Part shown: positions 18,607 to 27,787 of the stretch, one piece after another
Layout of the letters: each line of letters starts with the position of its first letter
Numbering within the stretch: the first letter of the stretch is position 1
The notes under the pieces: generated by a model
Told to the model about the DNA's origin: nothing
Database searches by the model: none
What the model saw: only the letters and a program-made list of their open reading frames with translations
Made by a program: the position numbers and the translations under genes
From: Hydrogenophaga palleronii NBRC 102513
Lineage (GTDB): Bacteria; Pseudomonadota; Gammaproteobacteria; Burkholderiales; Burkholderiaceae_C
DNA length: 64,000 nt
Assembly (NCBI RefSeq): GCF_001571225.1
Contig: NZ_BCTJ01000009.1
Location: 1 to 64,000, forward strand
Direction: 5' to 3'

Positions 18607-19433
18607 GCCTGTTCACCGAGCCCAAGATCGATTGCCACGCGCACGTGTTCGACCCCGTGCGTTTTCCCTACGCGCCCGGCACGGCCTATGCGCCCTCGGG
18701 CAGTGAGATCGGCACCGCGCCTTATCTGGCCAGCGTATACCGCACGTACGGCGTCGAACGCGCGCTGCTGGTGGGGCCCAACTCGGGCTACGGCGTGGAC
18801 AACCGTTGCATGCTGGACGCCATCGCGCACAGCGAGGGCCGCTACAAGGGCATTGCCGTGGTGCCCAACGACATGTCGCGCGATGCGCTCGAGGCGCTGC
18901 GGCAGCAGGGCGTGGTCGGGGTGGCGTTCAATGCCAGCCTCAACGGCGTCGAGCACTACAAGGATTGCGCGCCGCTGGTGCGCACTTTGGAGGCGCTCGA
19001 CATGTTCCTGCAGATCCAGGTGCATGGTGATCAACTGCCCGGCCTGATGCCGTTGCTGCAGGGCTCGGGCGTGCGTGTGCTGGTGGACCACTGCGGCCGG
19101 CCGGTGCCCGGCACGGGGCTGGACCAGCCCGGCTTTCAGGCCCTGCTCGAACTGGGCCGCAGTCGCCGGGCGGTGATCAAGCTCTCGGGCCAGGCCAAGT
19201 TCTCTGAGCAGGCGTATCCGCACGCCGATGCCCAAGCCTATGCCCGGCGTTTGCTGGAGGCGTTTTCTCCCGACGCCTGCATCTGGGGTTCGGACTGGCC
19301 TTTCTTGCGCGCGGCCTCACGCATCGACTACGGCACGGTGCTCGCGCTGGCGGAGGAGCTGCTGCCCGATGCCTCGGACCGCCGCAAGGTGATGCACGAC
19401 AACGCGGCCCGCCTGTTTGGCTTCACGACCTGA
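18603..19433 (+). CDS. Amidohydrolase family lactonase-like hydrolase (COG3618 type)
   Basis: A 276-aa TIM-barrel metal-dependent hydrolase similar in style to 2-pyrone-4,6-dicarboxylate lactonase and sugar lactonases. Motifs include the N-terminal metal pair IDCHAHVFDP, the central LVDHCGRP and the C-terminal WGSDWPF with the catalytic Asp. It starts four bases inside the SDR gene, and its last 11 bases overlap the convergent LysR gene. An SDR making a lactone and this enzyme opening it is a plausible inference. Confidence 0.9.
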   Translation: MSLFTEPKIDCHAHVFDPVRFPYAPGTAYAPSGSEIGTAPYLASVYRTYGVERALLVGPNSGYGVDNRCMLDAIAHSEGRYKGIAVVPNDMSRDALEALRQQGVVGVAFNASLNGVEHYKDCAPLVRTLEALDMFLQIQVHGDQLPGLMPLLQGSGVRVLVDHCGRPVPGTGLDQPGFQALLELGRSRRAVIKLSGQAKFSEQAYPHADAQAYARRLLEAFSPDACIWGSDWPFLRAASRIDYGTVLALAEELLPDASDRRKVMHDNAARLFGFTT

Positions 19434-20304
19434 AACGCTGCGCAAAAAACTCGGTGAGCAGGCGCGCCGCTGCGCTCAGGCCGGCGCGCTCGTTGCGGAA
19501 GATCATGAACTGGCGCTTCACCCGCGGCGTGGTCATGGGCATCATCACCAGGTCGTAGGGCCTGAGCAGGGGCGTGGTGAATTCGGGTGCAAACATGACG
19601 CCCTCGTTCTCCGAGGTCATGGCCAGCGCCGTGGAGAAATGCCCCACCTCGCGCGCGTTCTCGAAATCCACAACGTGACGGGAGTCGCGCGCCAGCAGCG
19701 TGGCCGCCCGACGATCGGCCAACAGCACCTGCTCGTCCTTCAACGAAGACCAGCGAACGGACTTTGACCTGGCCAGGCGGTGGCGTGTCGAACACACCAG
19801 GGACAGCCCGGACGAGAACAACAGGTCGGACGACATGCCCGGCTCGCAGATGCGCTCCGGGCCGATGCCGATGTCCACGACTTTGCGCTGCAGCATCTCC
19901 TGCACGTTGTCGTAAGGCGCGGGCACCAGGGTGACGTCGATGTCGGGCCATTGCGCCTGGAAATCGGTGATGGCCGGCGGCAGGATGGAGCAGCTGAGCA
20001 ACTGGCTCGCTCCCACACGCACGACGCCTGACTTGTTCTGTGCGATGTGGCGAACCGCCTCGTGCAGTTGCTGGTGTTCGGCCAGCAGCTGCTCGACCAG
20101 CGGCAGCATGGTGGCGCCCTGGGGCGTGAGGCGCACCGAGCGCGTGGTGCGCTCGAACACCGGGAAGCCGGTGGCTTCCTCCAGCGACTTGATGGTCACG
20201 CTCAAAGCCGCGCTGGTCACGTGCAGCACCTGGGCCGCCTCGACGAAGCTCGAGGTGTGCGCCACCGTTGCAAAGACGCGCAGTTGCTTGAAGGAAAAGT
20301 GCAT
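19423..20304 (-). CDS. LysR family transcriptional regulator
   Basis: A 293-aa regulator. The N-terminal winged helix-turn-helix is MHFSFKQLRVFATVAHTSSF through LHVTSAALSVTIKSLEEATG, followed by a substrate-binding effector domain of about 200 residues. It lies between the aldolase operon and the divergent Bug receptor gene. LysR proteins typically autoregulate from the divergent gap, so it probably controls the whole cluster in response to the imported acid or a pathway intermediate. Confidence 0.93.
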   Translation of the reverse strand: MHFSFKQLRVFATVAHTSSFVEAAQVLHVTSAALSVTIKSLEEATGFPVFERTTRSVRLTPQGATMLPLVEQLLAEHQQLHEAVRHIAQNKSGVVRVGASQLLSCSILPPAITDFQAQWPDIDVTLVPAPYDNVQEMLQRKVVDIGIGPERICEPGMSSDLLFSSGLSLVCSTRHRLARSKSVRWSSLKDEQVLLADRRAATLLARDSRHVVDFENAREVGHFSTALAMTSENEGVMFAPEFTTPLLRPYDLVMMPMTTPRVKRQFMIFRNERAGLSAAARLLTEFFAQRFRS

Positions 20305-20318
20305 GGCTGCCGATTATC

Positions 20319-20345
20319 AATTTTTAATGAATGCTTTGAAAAATT
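20319..20345. promoter_or_regulatory. AT-rich dyad between LysR and Bug receptor genes
   Basis: Perfect 7-bp arms aattttt (20319-20325) and aaaaatt (20339-20345) are centred 28 bp upstream of the LysR start and 106 bp upstream of the receptor start. It resembles the dyad at 16856-16884. A LysR autoregulatory site is the likely role. Confidence 0.5.
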
Positions 20346-20437
20346 ATTTGGCTTTTCTTTATGGTTGGGGCTTCGTATAGTTTTCTCCAGAGCGACCCGA
20401 GACCCGGTGACCGCCGTTCCAACAGGAGACAAAAACC

Positions 20438-21418
20438 ATGCTTTTCCGACCCATGTTCGCCCTCGGTGCGCTCGTTCTCGGGGCCTTGACCCTGACCGGA
20501 GCGTCCGCCCAGGGCAAGTGGCCCACACGACCCGTCAAGCTGATCGTGCATGCGCCGGCTGGTGGCGCCGCAGACATCTACGCCCGCCTGGTCGCCGACG
20601 GGCTGCAGGCGAAGTGGAGCCAGCCCGTGGTGGTGGAGAACCGGTCCGGCGCCAACGGTCTGGTGGCCACGCAGGCCCTGATGCATGCTGCGCCCGACGG
20701 CCATACGCTGATGCAGACGGCCACCGGGCCGGTGGCCATGAACCCCCTCATGCACGGCAAGGCCTACGACCCGGCGACGGCCTACGCCGCCATCGGACCA
20801 GTGTCCTCGTCCGGCATGATCGTGGTGGCTGGCGCGAACGAGCCCTATACCGACCTGCGTGGCATGGCCGCCTACGCCAAGGCCAATCCGGGCAAGATGA
20901 GCTACGCCACCGCCGGTGCCGGCGCCGTGCCGCACATCGGCATGGAATACGTCAACGTATCGCTCGGTGCCGACCTGTTGCACGTGCCGTTCCGTGGCGA
21001 GGCGCAGTTCATTCCCGAGTTGCTGGCCGGCCGCGTGTCCGTGGCCATGATGGTGGCGGGTTCGGCCCTGCCGCATGTGCAGTCAGGCAAGCTCAAGGCG
21101 ATCGCGGTCACGTCGGCCGAGCGCAATCCCGCCCTGCCTGGGGTCAAGACCCTGCAGGAAGATGGCATCAAGGTGGCGCTGCCGCTCTGGTTTGGCCTGG
21201 TGGCACCGGCCGGTACGCCGGCCGAGATCCTGAAAACGATCAACACCGACCTGGCCGCCGTCACCGCCAGCGCGCCGGTGCAGAAGCGCTTTGCCGAGCT
21301 CTCGGTGACCGTGCCGCCGCCCATCTCACCCGAGGGCTATCGCCAGTACCTGATCGACGAGTCGAAGAAGTGGGCGACGATGGTCAAGGAAACCAACATC
21401 TCCCTCAAAGCCGAATGA
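20438..21418 (+). CDS. Bug/TctC-family periplasmic solute receptor
   Basis: A 326-aa extracytoplasmic binding protein of the tripartite tricarboxylate transporter type. The signal peptide is MLFRPMFALGALVLGALTLT and cleavage is near ASAQG; the mature start KWPTRPVKLIVHAPAGGAAD is the family hallmark. It has a strong ribosome-binding site (acaggag). No TctA/TctB membrane subunits are present nearby, so it is an orphan receptor, as is common in Burkholderiales. Its ligand is probably the carboxylate degraded by the adjacent operon. Confidence 0.94.
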   Translation: MLFRPMFALGALVLGALTLTGASAQGKWPTRPVKLIVHAPAGGAADIYARLVADGLQAKWSQPVVVENRSGANGLVATQALMHAAPDGHTLMQTATGPVAMNPLMHGKAYDPATAYAAIGPVSSSGMIVVAGANEPYTDLRGMAAYAKANPGKMSYATAGAGAVPHIGMEYVNVSLGADLLHVPFRGEAQFIPELLAGRVSVAMMVAGSALPHVQSGKLKAIAVTSAERNPALPGVKTLQEDGIKVALPLWFGLVAPAGTPAEILKTINTDLAAVTASAPVQKRFAELSVTVPPPISPEGYRQYLIDESKKWATMVKETNISLKAE

Positions 21419-21532
21419 GCCCTCGGGCATGAAGGCGCGCCCGGGTGGTGGCGCGGGCGGCCCGGGCGGATGGGCGCAAGTGCTGGTTTTCGCAGTGGCA
21501 TCAACCCGCATCGCCATGCCAGAATCGCGCCC

Positions 21533-22702
21533 ATGCCTGTCACCCCACCGATTGCCCCGGAGAGTGCCACCACCGCGCTGTACCGCGCCGCCCTTGGCCC
21601 GGTGAACACGGCGCAGCACCTGCCCGCGTTCGAGCGCTTCGACGCCGCCGGGCGCGCCAGCCCGGTGTGGAACTGGGCCGCCGGGCTGCTCACCCTGAAC
21701 TGGATGCTGTTCCGCCAGCTCTGGGGCGCGGCGCTGGTTTACCTGGCCTGCGCCGGTGGTGTGCTGTTGCTGGTGCTGGGCCCGTTGCGCGATTGGTGGC
21801 TGTGGCCGCAGTGGCCGCCGGGTGTGCAGTGGGGCGCCTTTGGCGCGTTGCTGTTGTTGAGCATCGCGGTGCCGGGCGTGTGGGGCCCGGCCTTGCTGCA
21901 CGCGGACACGCGCCGGCGCATCACGCGCGCGGTGCGCGAGGCCCGCACGGTGCGCGAGGCTTGCGCCATGCTGGAAACACAGGCCAGCACGCGGCGCCGT
22001 CTGTGGGGCCTGGCGGCACTCAACGGCCTGCTGGCGCTGGCCGTGCTGGCGGCGGTGTTGTGGCTGCGGCCCGGCGCACCGGGCACGCGGGGGGGTGACG
22101 CGATGGTGATGCCGCCGACACAGCAGTCCGCGCCCGAGGCGACGCCGGCTGCGTTCGTGGCCGTGCCAGACCACGCCGTTGAAACAGAACCCGCCGTGGC
22201 AGCCGAATCGCCCGTGGCCGAACCTGCGAGGGAGGTCGAGGTCAACCTGGCCAGCGTGGCTCCGTCGCAGACCGAGCCGGAGAGCGCTGCACCTGCACCT
22301 GCACCCGAGGTACCGGCGGTGGCCGTGTCTGCCACCCCTGCCACCCCTGCCACCCCTGCCATGGCTGCACCCAAGCAGACGCCACCGCCAGCCACCTCCA
22401 AACCCGTGGCCGCCCCCCCCCGGTCTGCAGCACCAAGCGCCGCACCGGCGGACGATCTGCCGCAGGCGCATGGCATCAACGTCGGGCTGTTCGCCGAGCG
22501 CGCCAATGCCGAAAAGGCGCAGGCGCGCCTGGTGGAAGCCGGTTTGCCCGCCATCCTGCAAAGCACCGAATCGGCCAAGGGCACGCCGCTCACGCGGGTG
22601 CGGGTGGGTCCGCTGGCCAGCCGCGCGCAGGCCGAGCAGGCGGCCGAGCGCATTCGCGCCATGGGGCTGGAGGCGCAGATCTTTGCGCCCGGTGGCGGTT
22701 AG
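21533..22702 (+). CDS. SPOR-domain membrane protein
   Basis: A 389-aa protein. Three hydrophobic segments lie in the N-terminal half (LWGAALVYLACAGGVLLLVL, FGALLLLSIAVPGVWG, ALNGLLALAVLAAVLWL). A long Pro/Ala-rich linker follows and a C-terminal SPOR domain (residues about 310-385: INVGLFAERANAEKAQARL, TRVRVGPLASRAQAEQ). SPOR domains bind denuded septal peptidoglycan, so a cell-division-site role is inferred. The start ATG at 21533 gives the shortest frame that keeps all domains. The linker holds a small DNA tandem repeat. Confidence 0.85.
   Translation: MPVTPPIAPESATTALYRAALGPVNTAQHLPAFERFDAAGRASPVWNWAAGLLTLNWMLFRQLWGAALVYLACAGGVLLLVLGPLRDWWLWPQWPPGVQWGAFGALLLLSIAVPGVWGPALLHADTRRRITRAVREARTVREACAMLETQASTRRRLWGLAALNGLLALAVLAAVLWLRPGAPGTRGGDAMVMPPTQQSAPEATPAAFVAVPDHAVETEPAVAAESPVAEPAREVEVNLASVAPSQTEPESAAPAPAPEVPAVAVSATPATPATPAMAAPKQTPPPATSKPVAAPPRSAAPSAAPADDLPQAHGINVGLFAERANAEKAQARLVEAGLPAILQSTESAKGTPLTRVRVGPLASRAQAEQAAERIRAMGLEAQIFAPGGG
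22331..22357 (+). repeat. 9-bp tandem repeat in the SPOR-protein linker
   Basis: Three perfect copies of gccacccct encode Ala-Thr-Pro repeats (SATPATPATPAM). Being in units of three codons it can change length without a frameshift. Confidence 0.9.
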
Positions 22703-22705
22703 GCC

Positions 22706-23887
22706 TTAACCGACGGCGCCGCGCGCGTCGATGCGGATCAGGCGCTCGATCTCACCCGTCACCAGCCCGCCGCGCACACCCACCAGGTAGTCGTGCAGGT
22801 TCACCGTCGGGTCGCAGTGGCCCGGCACCAGCCACACCGTGTCGCCCAGCGAGGGCAGCGGGCTGCCGGCCGGGCTGGCGTGCAGCAAGCCGTGTTCGTC
22901 GCCGCCGTTGGCAAACGACAGGCCGGGCGGGCTCCACACCGCGGGCAGGCCACTGTCCACCGCGTGGCTCTTGTGGCCGGCGTCGCACACCGCGTGGTGC
23001 GCGGCGCGGCTGATCACCTGGGCCTTGACGAACAGCGCGTGCTCGAACACCGGGGCCTGCGGCGCGCTTTCGTTGCGCGCGTAGTCCGCGTCCATGAACA
23101 GGTAGGAGCCGACCTGCAGTTCGCCCCAGACGTGGCTGGCGGTTTCCAGTGCAAAGGTGCCGGTGCCGGCGCCGGTGATCAGCGGCACCTCGAAGCCGGC
23201 GGCCTGCAGCCGCTCGCGGGTGAGCGCGGCGGCCCAGGCGGCCTCGGCAATGGCCTGTGCGCGTTCGCCCGGGTCGCGCCGGTGCTGGGCGCCGCCGTGG
23301 TAGGCCTGCAGGCCGGCGAAACGCAGCACCGGGTGTTCGGCGATCAGGCGCGCCAGGTCTACTGCCGGCTCGCCCGGCGGCACGCCGCAGCGGCCCTGGC
23401 CGACGTCGATTTCCACGAACACGTCGATGCGCGCTTCGCCACTCACCTGCGCGTCCACCAGCGCGCTGGCCAGGCGCAGCACGCCGGCCGCGCTGTCAAC
23501 CGCGATGCCGAAGCGCGTGGGCAGGTCGCGCACCGCCTCGGCCAGGCGCTGCAGCTTGGGGAAGGCGATCACCTCGTTGCTGATGTAGATGTCGTTCACA
23601 CCGGCCGCGGCCAGCGCCAGCGCTTCGTCGGTCTTCTGCACGCACACACCGACCGCGCCGCGCGCCATCTGCATGCGGGCGATCTCGGCGCTCTTGTGCA
23701 TCTTGGCGTGCGGGCGCAGGCGCAGGCCGTGCGTGCGCGCGTAGGCGGCCATGTGGTTGAGGTTGCGCTCCATGGCGTCGAGGTCGATCACCAGCGACGG
23801 CGTGTCGATGGCGGCCACGCCCTGGCCGACCAGCGCCTGCGCGCGTTGCCAGCGGACGGCCTGCGGGGTGTCAGACGGTGCGTTCAT
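22706..23887 (-). CDS. DSD1-family PLP enzyme (D-threonine aldolase / D-serine dehydratase-like)
   Basis: A 393-aa fold-type III PLP enzyme with an alanine-racemase-like N-terminal barrel. The PLP lysine is in RPHAKMHKS, and the C-terminal zinc site of this family is seen in PGHCDPTVNLHD (His and Cys/Asp). These residues are typical of D-threonine aldolases and D-serine dehydratases that act on D-3-hydroxy amino acids. The start is the ATG at 23887; the upstream histidine phosphatase gene overlaps it by 17 bp, so they form one minus-strand unit. Confidence 0.92.
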   Translation of the reverse strand: MNAPSDTPQAVRWQRAQALVGQGVAAIDTPSLVIDLDAMERNLNHMAAYARTHGLRLRPHAKMHKSAEIARMQMARGAVGVCVQKTDEALALAAAGVNDIYISNEVIAFPKLQRLAEAVRDLPTRFGIAVDSAAGVLRLASALVDAQVSGEARIDVFVEIDVGQGRCGVPPGEPAVDLARLIAEHPVLRFAGLQAYHGGAQHRRDPGERAQAIAEAAWAAALTRERLQAAGFEVPLITGAGTGTFALETASHVWGELQVGSYLFMDADYARNESAPQAPVFEHALFVKAQVISRAAHHAVCDAGHKSHAVDSGLPAVWSPPGLSFANGGDEHGLLHASPAGSPLPSLGDTVWLVPGHCDPTVNLHDYLVGVRGGLVTGEIERLIRIDARGAVG

Positions 23888-24512
23888 CGAGTGGGTTTCC
23901 TGCTTGCAGATGGGTGACGTCGGCCCAGCCAACCAGGCTCAGGCCCTCGGGCGACCACAGCAGCCGGTTGACGGCGGTGTTGGGCAGCTCCCAACTGCGT
24001 GGTGCGTTCAGTTCCAGGCGGGTGGCGGCGCGGTACAGCATGTCCATCACGCCGCCGTGCGCCACCATCAACACCTGCTCGCCGGGGTGGCGCGAGGCCA
24101 GTTCCAGCACGGTCGGGATCACGCGGCGCTGCAGCTGTTCCAGCGATTCGCCGCCGGCGGGCGCGAAATCGGGCATGCGCTTGCGCCAGGCCAGGGCTTC
24201 GGTGGGCCAGCGCTGCTCGATTTCCGACCAGGTTTGTCCTTCAAAGCGGCCGAAATGGCGTTCGCGCAGGCCCTGGTGCGGTGTCACCGGCAGATCCCGG
24301 GTGCGCGCCACCGCCTGCGCGGTTTCAAAGGCGCGCCCCAGGTCGCTGGCGTAGACGGCGGCAATCGGCTCGTCGCGCAAGGCCTGCGCCAGCTGGGCGG
24401 CCTGCCAGCGGCCGGTTTCATTGAGGGCGATGTCGGTGTGGCCCTGGATGCGGGTGTCGCGGTTCCAGGCGGTTTCACCATGGCGCACGGCCAGGATGCG
24501 GGTGACTTGCAA
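23871..24512 (-). CDS. Histidine phosphatase family protein
   Basis: A 213-aa phosphoglycerate-mutase-like phosphatase. The catalytic RHG motif is in AVRHGETAWNRD, a second histidine is in MVAHGGVMD, and the acid residue is in GLRERHFGRFEG. The TTG at 24512 is chosen because aaggat stands at ribosome-binding distance and the protein then begins directly at the first beta strand (QVTRILAVRHGE). The substrate is unknown; such proteins dephosphorylate metabolites rather than act as glycolytic mutases. Confidence 0.9.
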   Translation of the reverse strand: MQVTRILAVRHGETAWNRDTRIQGHTDIALNETGRWQAAQLAQALRDEPIAAVYASDLGRAFETAQAVARTRDLPVTPHQGLRERHFGRFEGQTWSEIEQRWPTEALAWRKRMPDFAPAGGESLEQLQRRVIPTVLELASRHPGEQVLMVAHGGVMDMLYRAATRLELNAPRSWELPNTAVNRLLWSPEGLSLVGWADVTHLQAGNPLDERTV

Positions 24513-24617
24513 AGGAAATCCTTGAAGACGGACGAAGGTGCACCACTGTACCGGCAGCGCCACGCCGGCGCACGTATTGCGGTCGTCTGGTGCGGTGGTT
24601 GCGAGACAATCCGAGGC

Positions 24618-26990
24618 ATGACGCCGCCGCCATCACGCCCGGACGGGGATTTTTCCTCGCTCTTCAATTTCCTGCCGATTGGCGCCTACCGCAGCTCTCC
24701 CGAAGGGCGCATGGTGCGCGCCAACCAGGCGCTGGTGGCGCTCAACGGTTACGACACCGAGGCCACCCTGCTGAGCTCGGTCAACGACATTGCCCGCGAG
24801 TGGTACGTCGATCCGGGGCGTCGAAGCGTCTTCCGGGCGCTGCTCGAACGCGATGGCTTCGTGCGTGGTTTCGTCTCCGAGATCCACCGCCACAAGACAC
24901 GCGAGCGCGTCTGGATCAGCGAGAACGCACACACCGTGCGCGACCATGACGGCACCTTGCTCTATTACGAGGGCACGGTGGAGGACATCACCGAGCGCAT
25001 GCGCAACCAGAAGGCCCTGCACGACAGCGAGGAGCAGCTGCGCCTGATCACCTCCCAGGTGCCCGGTGCCGTGTTCTCTGTGTACGTGGGGCGCGACGGC
25101 AGCCGCGAGTACCGCTTTCTGAGTGCCGGCATCCGCGACATCTACGGCTTCGAGGCGGAAGAGCTGATGCGCAACCCGTCGATGATTGCCCGCTATTTCC
25201 ACCCCGAAGACCAGGCCTTGCTGGAGCGCGACCGGCGCGCCATCCTGGCCGGGCAGGCACAGCTGGAGACCGAGTTCCGTGTCGTGCTGCCCGACGGCAC
25301 CATCAAGTGGGTGAGCAACCGCTCCAGCGCGGTGTCGTCCGACGAGCGCGGTTTCCTGCGGGTGGGCATGCTGCTCGACATCACCGACCGCAAGAACGCC
25401 GAGGCCGCGCTGCATGCCAGCGAGGCGCTCTGGAAGCTGGCGCTGGAGAGCGCGGGCGACGGTGTGTGGGACTGGGACCTGGTGACCGACGAAGAGTTCT
25501 TCTCCGACAGCGTGAGGGCGATGTTCGGCTACGACGAGGCCGACGAGATCAACCTCTCGGTGGCGCTCGACGCCCGCACCCACCCCGAGGACGTGGCCCA
25601 GATGCGCGCCGACCGGCTGGTCCACTTTGAGGGGCGCGCTCCGGCGTACCGCAACGAGCGCCGCATCCAGTGCAAGGACGGCAACTGGAAGTGGGTGCTG
25701 TCGCGCGGCGTGGTGCTGGCGCGCGACGAGGCCGGCAAGCCGACGCGCATGGTGGGCACGCACACCGACATCACCGAGCACAAGCACGCCGAGGCGCAGC
25801 ACCGGGCGCTGGAGGGGCAGTTGCGCGAGTCGCAGAAGATGGAGGCCATCGGCACCCTGGCCGGCGGTGTGGCGCACGACTTCAACAACCTGCTGGCCGC
25901 CATCCTGGGCAACCTGGTGCTGGCGCGCGAGGACGTGGGCGAGAACCACCCGGCGCAGGAGAGCCTGGCCGAGATCAACCGCGCCGCCATCCGCGCGCGC
26001 CAGCTGGTGCAGCAGATCCTCACCTTCAGCCGGCGCCAGACGCAGGAGATGGTGCGCCAGCCGCTCACGCCGCTGGTGGAGGATGCGCTGGGCCTGATGC
26101 GCTCCCTGCTGCCGGCCGGCATCCGGCTGGTGACGCGCCTGCCCTCGGGCTGCCTGTATGTGCTGGCCGACGCGACGCAGATGCAGCAGGTGTTGATGAA
26201 CCTGTGCACCAACGCCTGGCAGGCGATGGAAGATGGCTCGGGCGACATCACGGTGGCGCTGCGCGAGCAGGTGCTGGACGCGTCGCAGGGCCTGCAGCTC
26301 GGCGGCCTGGCGGGTGGCACCTACGCCTGCCTGAGCGTGGCCGACAACGGCCCCGGCATGGGCGAGGCCACGCAGCAGCGCATCTTCGAACCCTTCTTCA
26401 CCACCAAGGCGCCGGGCGCGGGCACGGGCCTGGGGCTGGCGGTGGTGCACGGCATCGTCAAGGCGCACCGCGGTGCCATCGCGGTGCACAGCCGGCCGGG
26501 CGAGGGCGCGCGCTTCGACGTTTACCTGCCGCTGGCCGCCGGAGCCGACGAGGCGGCGGTGCCGGCGGACGCGGGCGCGGCCCAGGCGGTGGCCGTCGCT
26601 GCGCCGGTGGGCAAACACGTGATCTACATCGACGACTACGAGGCGCTGATCTTCCTGGTCGGGCGACTGCTGCGCAAACAGGGCTACCGGGTCAGCACCT
26701 TCGAGTCTGGCGAGTCGGCGCTGGAATGGCTGGGTGCCCACCCGGACGAACCGGTGGACCTGGTGGTGAGCGACCAGAACATGCCGGGCATCTCGGGCGT
26801 TGAGGTGGCGCAGGCGGTGCGTACGCTGCGCCCGGGGCTGCCGGTGGCGATCGTCTCGGGCCATGTGAACGACCAGCTGATCGCCGATGCCACCGAGGCC
26901 GGTGTGTGCGACGTGATGGGCAAGCAGGACAGCATGGACGCCCTGGGCGAAGCCATCCGCGAACTGCTGGAGCGCCGCACCACGCCCTGA
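24618..26990 (+). CDS. Three-PAS hybrid sensor histidine kinase
   Basis: A 790-aa soluble kinase without membrane helices. Three PAS/PAC modules occupy about residues 12-125, 133-260 and 268-395, each ending in a DIT-type PAC motif ([24 protein letters not shown]). The HisKA region carries His420 in [17 protein letters not shown], the ATPase domain has DNGPGMGE and [11 protein letters not shown], and a C-terminal receiver has Asp719 in VVSDQNMPG. In the receiver the usual Lys-Pro is Lys-Gln (MGKQDS). No output regulator is adjacent, so its target is elsewhere. Cytosolic redox or small-molecule sensing is inferred from the PAS modules. Confidence 0.94.
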   Translation: MTPPPSRPDGDFSSLFNFLPIGAYRSSPEGRMVRANQALVALNGYDTEATLLSSVNDIAREWYVDPGRRSVFRALLERDGFVRGFVSEIHRHKTRERVWISENAHTVRDHDGTLLYYEGTVEDITERMRNQKALHDSEEQLRLITSQVPGAVFSVYVGRDGSREYRFLSAGIRDIYGFEAEELMRNPSMIARYFHPEDQALLERDRRAILAGQAQLETEFRVVLPDGTIKWVSNRSSAVSSDERGFLRVGMLLDITDRKNAEAALHASEALWKLALESAGDGVWDWDLVTDEEFFSDSVRAMFGYDEADEINLSVALDARTHPEDVAQMRADRLVHFEGRAPAYRNERRIQCKDGNWKWVLSRGVVLARDEAGKPTRMVGTHTDITEHKHAEAQHRALEGQLRESQKMEAIGTLAGGVAHDFNNLLAAILGNLVLAREDVGENHPAQESLAEINRAAIRARQLVQQILTFSRRQTQEMVRQPLTPLVEDALGLMRSLLPAGIRLVTRLPSGCLYVLADATQMQQVLMNLCTNAWQAMEDGSGDITVALREQVLDASQGLQLGGLAGGTYACLSVADNGPGMGEATQQRIFEPFFTTKAPGAGTGLGLAVVHGIVKAHRGAIAVHSRPGEGARFDVYLPLAAGADEAAVPADAGAAQAVAVAAPVGKHVIYIDDYEALIFLVGRLLRKQGYRVSTFESGESALEWLGAHPDEPVDLVVSDQNMPGISGVEVAQAVRTLRPGLPVAIVSGHVNDQLIADATEAGVCDVMGKQDSMDALGEAIRELLERRTTP

Positions 26991-27018
26991 GGCCGCCAGC
27001 GCGGCGGCCGGCGCCGCT

Positions 27019-27741
27019 TCAGCGCGGCACTTCGATGTTGACCTGGCGCAGGCCTTCGGGCGGGGCCGGGAAGTCGCGCAGTGCCGCGTCCAGCATGGCC
27101 GACCAGAGGCCGTTCGTGCTGTTCCAGCGCCCGTCGTGAGCGGCCCGGGTTTCGTACACCACCTTGCCGCTGGCGGCGTGGCGGATGATCAGCGAGACCT
27201 CGCGCTTGTAGTAAGGCGATTCGATGCGCGGGTACATCGGCATCCAGATGATCTGGCCGCGCCCGGTCACGATGTAGTCGCGCCCCGGCATGCCGTAACC
27301 AAAGCCGGGGCCGAAGCCACCACCCCAGTAACCGCCGCCCCAGAAGCCGTCGTAGGGGCTCTCCCAGGGGGCGCGTGGCAGGCGCTGCGTGCCGCCGTCC
27401 ACATGCACCGTCCATTGCGTGGCGGTGCCGGCCGCGGCACGTGTCCAGCCCACCTTGGCCAGCGCCAGTTCGGTGAGCTTCTCCAGTTCGTCCTGCCCGG
27501 TGGCAACCTTGCCTTCGCGCTGCGAGGGCAGGCGGTCGAAGCGGTACACCTGCGGCGCCTGCGGGATCACCACAGGCACGCCGGGGGCGCTGGCGCGGTC
27601 GGCCCAGCGGGCGTAGCTTTGCACCTGGTTGTCCACCAGGTACACCGAGGCGCAGCCGCTCAGCGCCGCGAACGCGGCCGCCAGGCCCAGGCCCTTGAAG
27701 ATTCGAAACACGTTTGCTCGGATGGTCACGCGGGTGGTCAT
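27019..27741 (-). CDS. DUF4136 lipoprotein
   Basis: A 240-aa outer-membrane-type lipoprotein. The signal segment ends in the lipobox LSGC, followed by a DUF4136 domain (about residues 32-235) with a glycine/tyrosine-rich insertion near residues 130-150 and REVSLIIRHAASGKVVYETRA. The molecular role of the family is unknown. It lies 46 bp downstream of ttcA in a minus-strand group with the AAA-type ATPase. Confidence 0.85.
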   Translation of the reverse strand: MTTRVTIRANVFRIFKGLGLAAAFAALSGCASVYLVDNQVQSYARWADRASAPGVPVVIPQAPQVYRFDRLPSQREGKVATGQDELEKLTELALAKVGWTRAAAGTATQWTVHVDGGTQRLPRAPWESPYDGFWGGGYWGGGFGPGFGYGMPGRDYIVTGRGQIIWMPMYPRIESPYYKREVSLIIRHAASGKVVYETRAAHDGRWNSTNGLWSAMLDAALRDFPAPPEGLRQVNIEVPR

Positions 27742-27787
27742 GCTGCCTCCTGTTGTCGGGGTGTGCGGCGCGCTGACGCTGGGGTGC

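Noticed and set aside
22331..22357. CRISPR-like short repeats
   Set aside because: Nine-base units in frame inside a Pro/Ala linker, with no spacers.
24633..26864. Very long minus-strand open frame opposite the hybrid kinase
   Set aside because: Its translation is Arg/His/Gln-rich low-complexity sequence, the usual antisense shadow of a high-GC gene; the plus-strand kinase has full motifs.
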